Assembly (NCBI RefSeq): GCF_029054785.1
Contig: NZ_JAIDEN010000050.1
Coordinates: forward strand, 1-16,484
Length of the DNA stretch: 16,484 nucleotides
Reading direction: 5' to 3'
From: Duncaniella sp.
Lineage (GTDB): Bacteria; Bacteroidota; Bacteroidia; Bacteroidales; Muribaculaceae
The notes beneath the pieces are model-generated. The model was not told where the DNA came from. It worked only from the letters and a program-made list of their open reading frames with translations, and did not search any database. Made by a program: the position numbers and the translations under genes. Position 1 is the stretch's first letter. Each line of letters begins with the position of its first letter. Of this stretch, positions 15,989-16,484 are shown piece after piece.

Positions 15989-16384
15989 ATGATTTATGAA
16001 CTGACCATCAAAGTCCGTGACTACGAAGTAGACTCGCAGGGAATCGTCAACAACGCAAACTACCTGCACTACCTCGAAATCACCCGACATGACTTCTGCG
16101 AACACGCAGGCACCTCTTTCCGCGAAATGCAGCAACACGGCCTGGACCCGGTCGTGCGCAAGATTGAGATCGAATATCTCTCGTCGCTCACCCTCGGCGA
16201 GACCATGATCTCACGTCTGAGCATGGCGCGCCACGGTGCCCGTTTCGTCTTCACTCAGGACATCTACAACGCCGAAACCGGCGCCCATGTGGTCCACGCG
16301 ATCGTAACAGTGGTCTGCCTCGAAAACGGACGCCTGTCACGCGGCGATCTGCTTGCCGAAGCCTTCCGCGAATACCTCGACTGA
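15989..16384 (+). CDS. Hotdog-fold acyl-CoA thioesterase (YbgC/FadM type)
   Basis: A 131-residue single-domain 4-hydroxybenzoyl-CoA thioesterase-like protein that hydrolyses acyl thioesters in the cytosol. The family signature is clear: VRDYEVDSQGIVNNANYLHYLE, starting at residue 9, with probable catalytic Asp15 followed by G18, N21/N22 and Y25. RKIEIEYLSSLTLGE (57-71) is the usual central strand segment, and the length is normal for the family. It starts 27 bases after the acyl ligase gene and is probably in its operon. The pairing of an activating ligase with a thioesterase suggests a role in controlling acyl-thioester pools, lipid recycling or detoxification; this is inference. The actual substrate is unknown. 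Confidence 0.92.
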   Translation: MIYELTIKVRDYEVDSQGIVNNANYLHYLEITRHDFCEHAGTSFREMQQHGLDPVVRKIEIEYLSSLTLGETMISRLSMARHGARFVFTQDIYNAETGAHVVHAIVTVVCLENGRLSRGDLLAEAFREYLD

Positions 16385-16458
16385 GCGGAAACCCGTTCCG
16401 ACAACTCCTCAAGACCATCATTTCACCTGACAACTCCCTCCCCACACCCCACCCGCCA

Positions 16459-16484
16459 ATGGAATCCCTCGTAAGCCGGATAGC
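16459..16484 (+). CDS. Possible start of next gene (partial, cut by window end)
   Basis: An ATG at 16459 opens a frame reading MESLVSRIA to the last base of the window. It lies 74 bases after the thioesterase stop on the same strand. Only nine codons are visible, so identity cannot be shown. In several Bacteroidales a similar thioesterase gene is, from memory, followed by the DNA-processing gene dprA, whose N-terminus would be compatible; this is a guess. Confidence 0.35.

Overview
The window looks like chromosomal housekeeping DNA from a member of the Bacteroidales (phylum Bacteroidota), and Muribaculaceae is my best guess. The evidence is the 5' end of a Bacteroidales-type 16S rRNA, several promoters of the Bacteroidota form TTTG-N(18-20)-TAnnTTTG, mostly absent Shine-Dalgarno sequences, and protein variants typical of the phylum (a SerA with Lys in place of the catalytic His, a PstS-like lipoprotein without the phosphate loop, a FadD-like ligase ending TPKRSIKRYLY). 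The family assignment is inference only.

Layout. Positions 1-1011, minus strand: the first 68 bases of a 16S rRNA gene, its structured leader, two tandem rRNA promoters, and an AT-rich stretch ending at the serA terminator. Positions 1039-3047, minus strand: a serC-serA operon with a good promoter upstream, covering the first two steps of serine synthesis from 3-phosphoglycerate. Positions 3491-9262, plus strand: a complete tripartite RND efflux operon (adaptor, inner-membrane pump, outer-membrane lipoprotein channel) closed by a strong terminator; no regulator gene is adjacent. Positions 9332-10639, minus strand: rarA, convergent with the efflux operon. Positions 10932-13999, plus strand: a small two-TM protein, a PstS-like solute-binding lipoprotein and a secreted TPR protein, probably one functional envelope module. 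Positions 14294-16384, plus strand: a FadD-like acyl-CoA/ACP ligase with its own promoter, followed by a hotdog thioesterase. At 16459 the next gene may begin.

No mobile element, CRISPR array, tRNA, defence island or phage sequence was seen, and I do not think the window holds an exciting new system. The least understood part is the two-TM/PstS-like/TPR cluster. The sharpest residue-level oddities are the Lys-for-His change in SerA and an apparent Ser at the position of the catalytic A10 Lys in the acyl ligase. The clearest regulatory signal is the pair of matching rRNA promoters.
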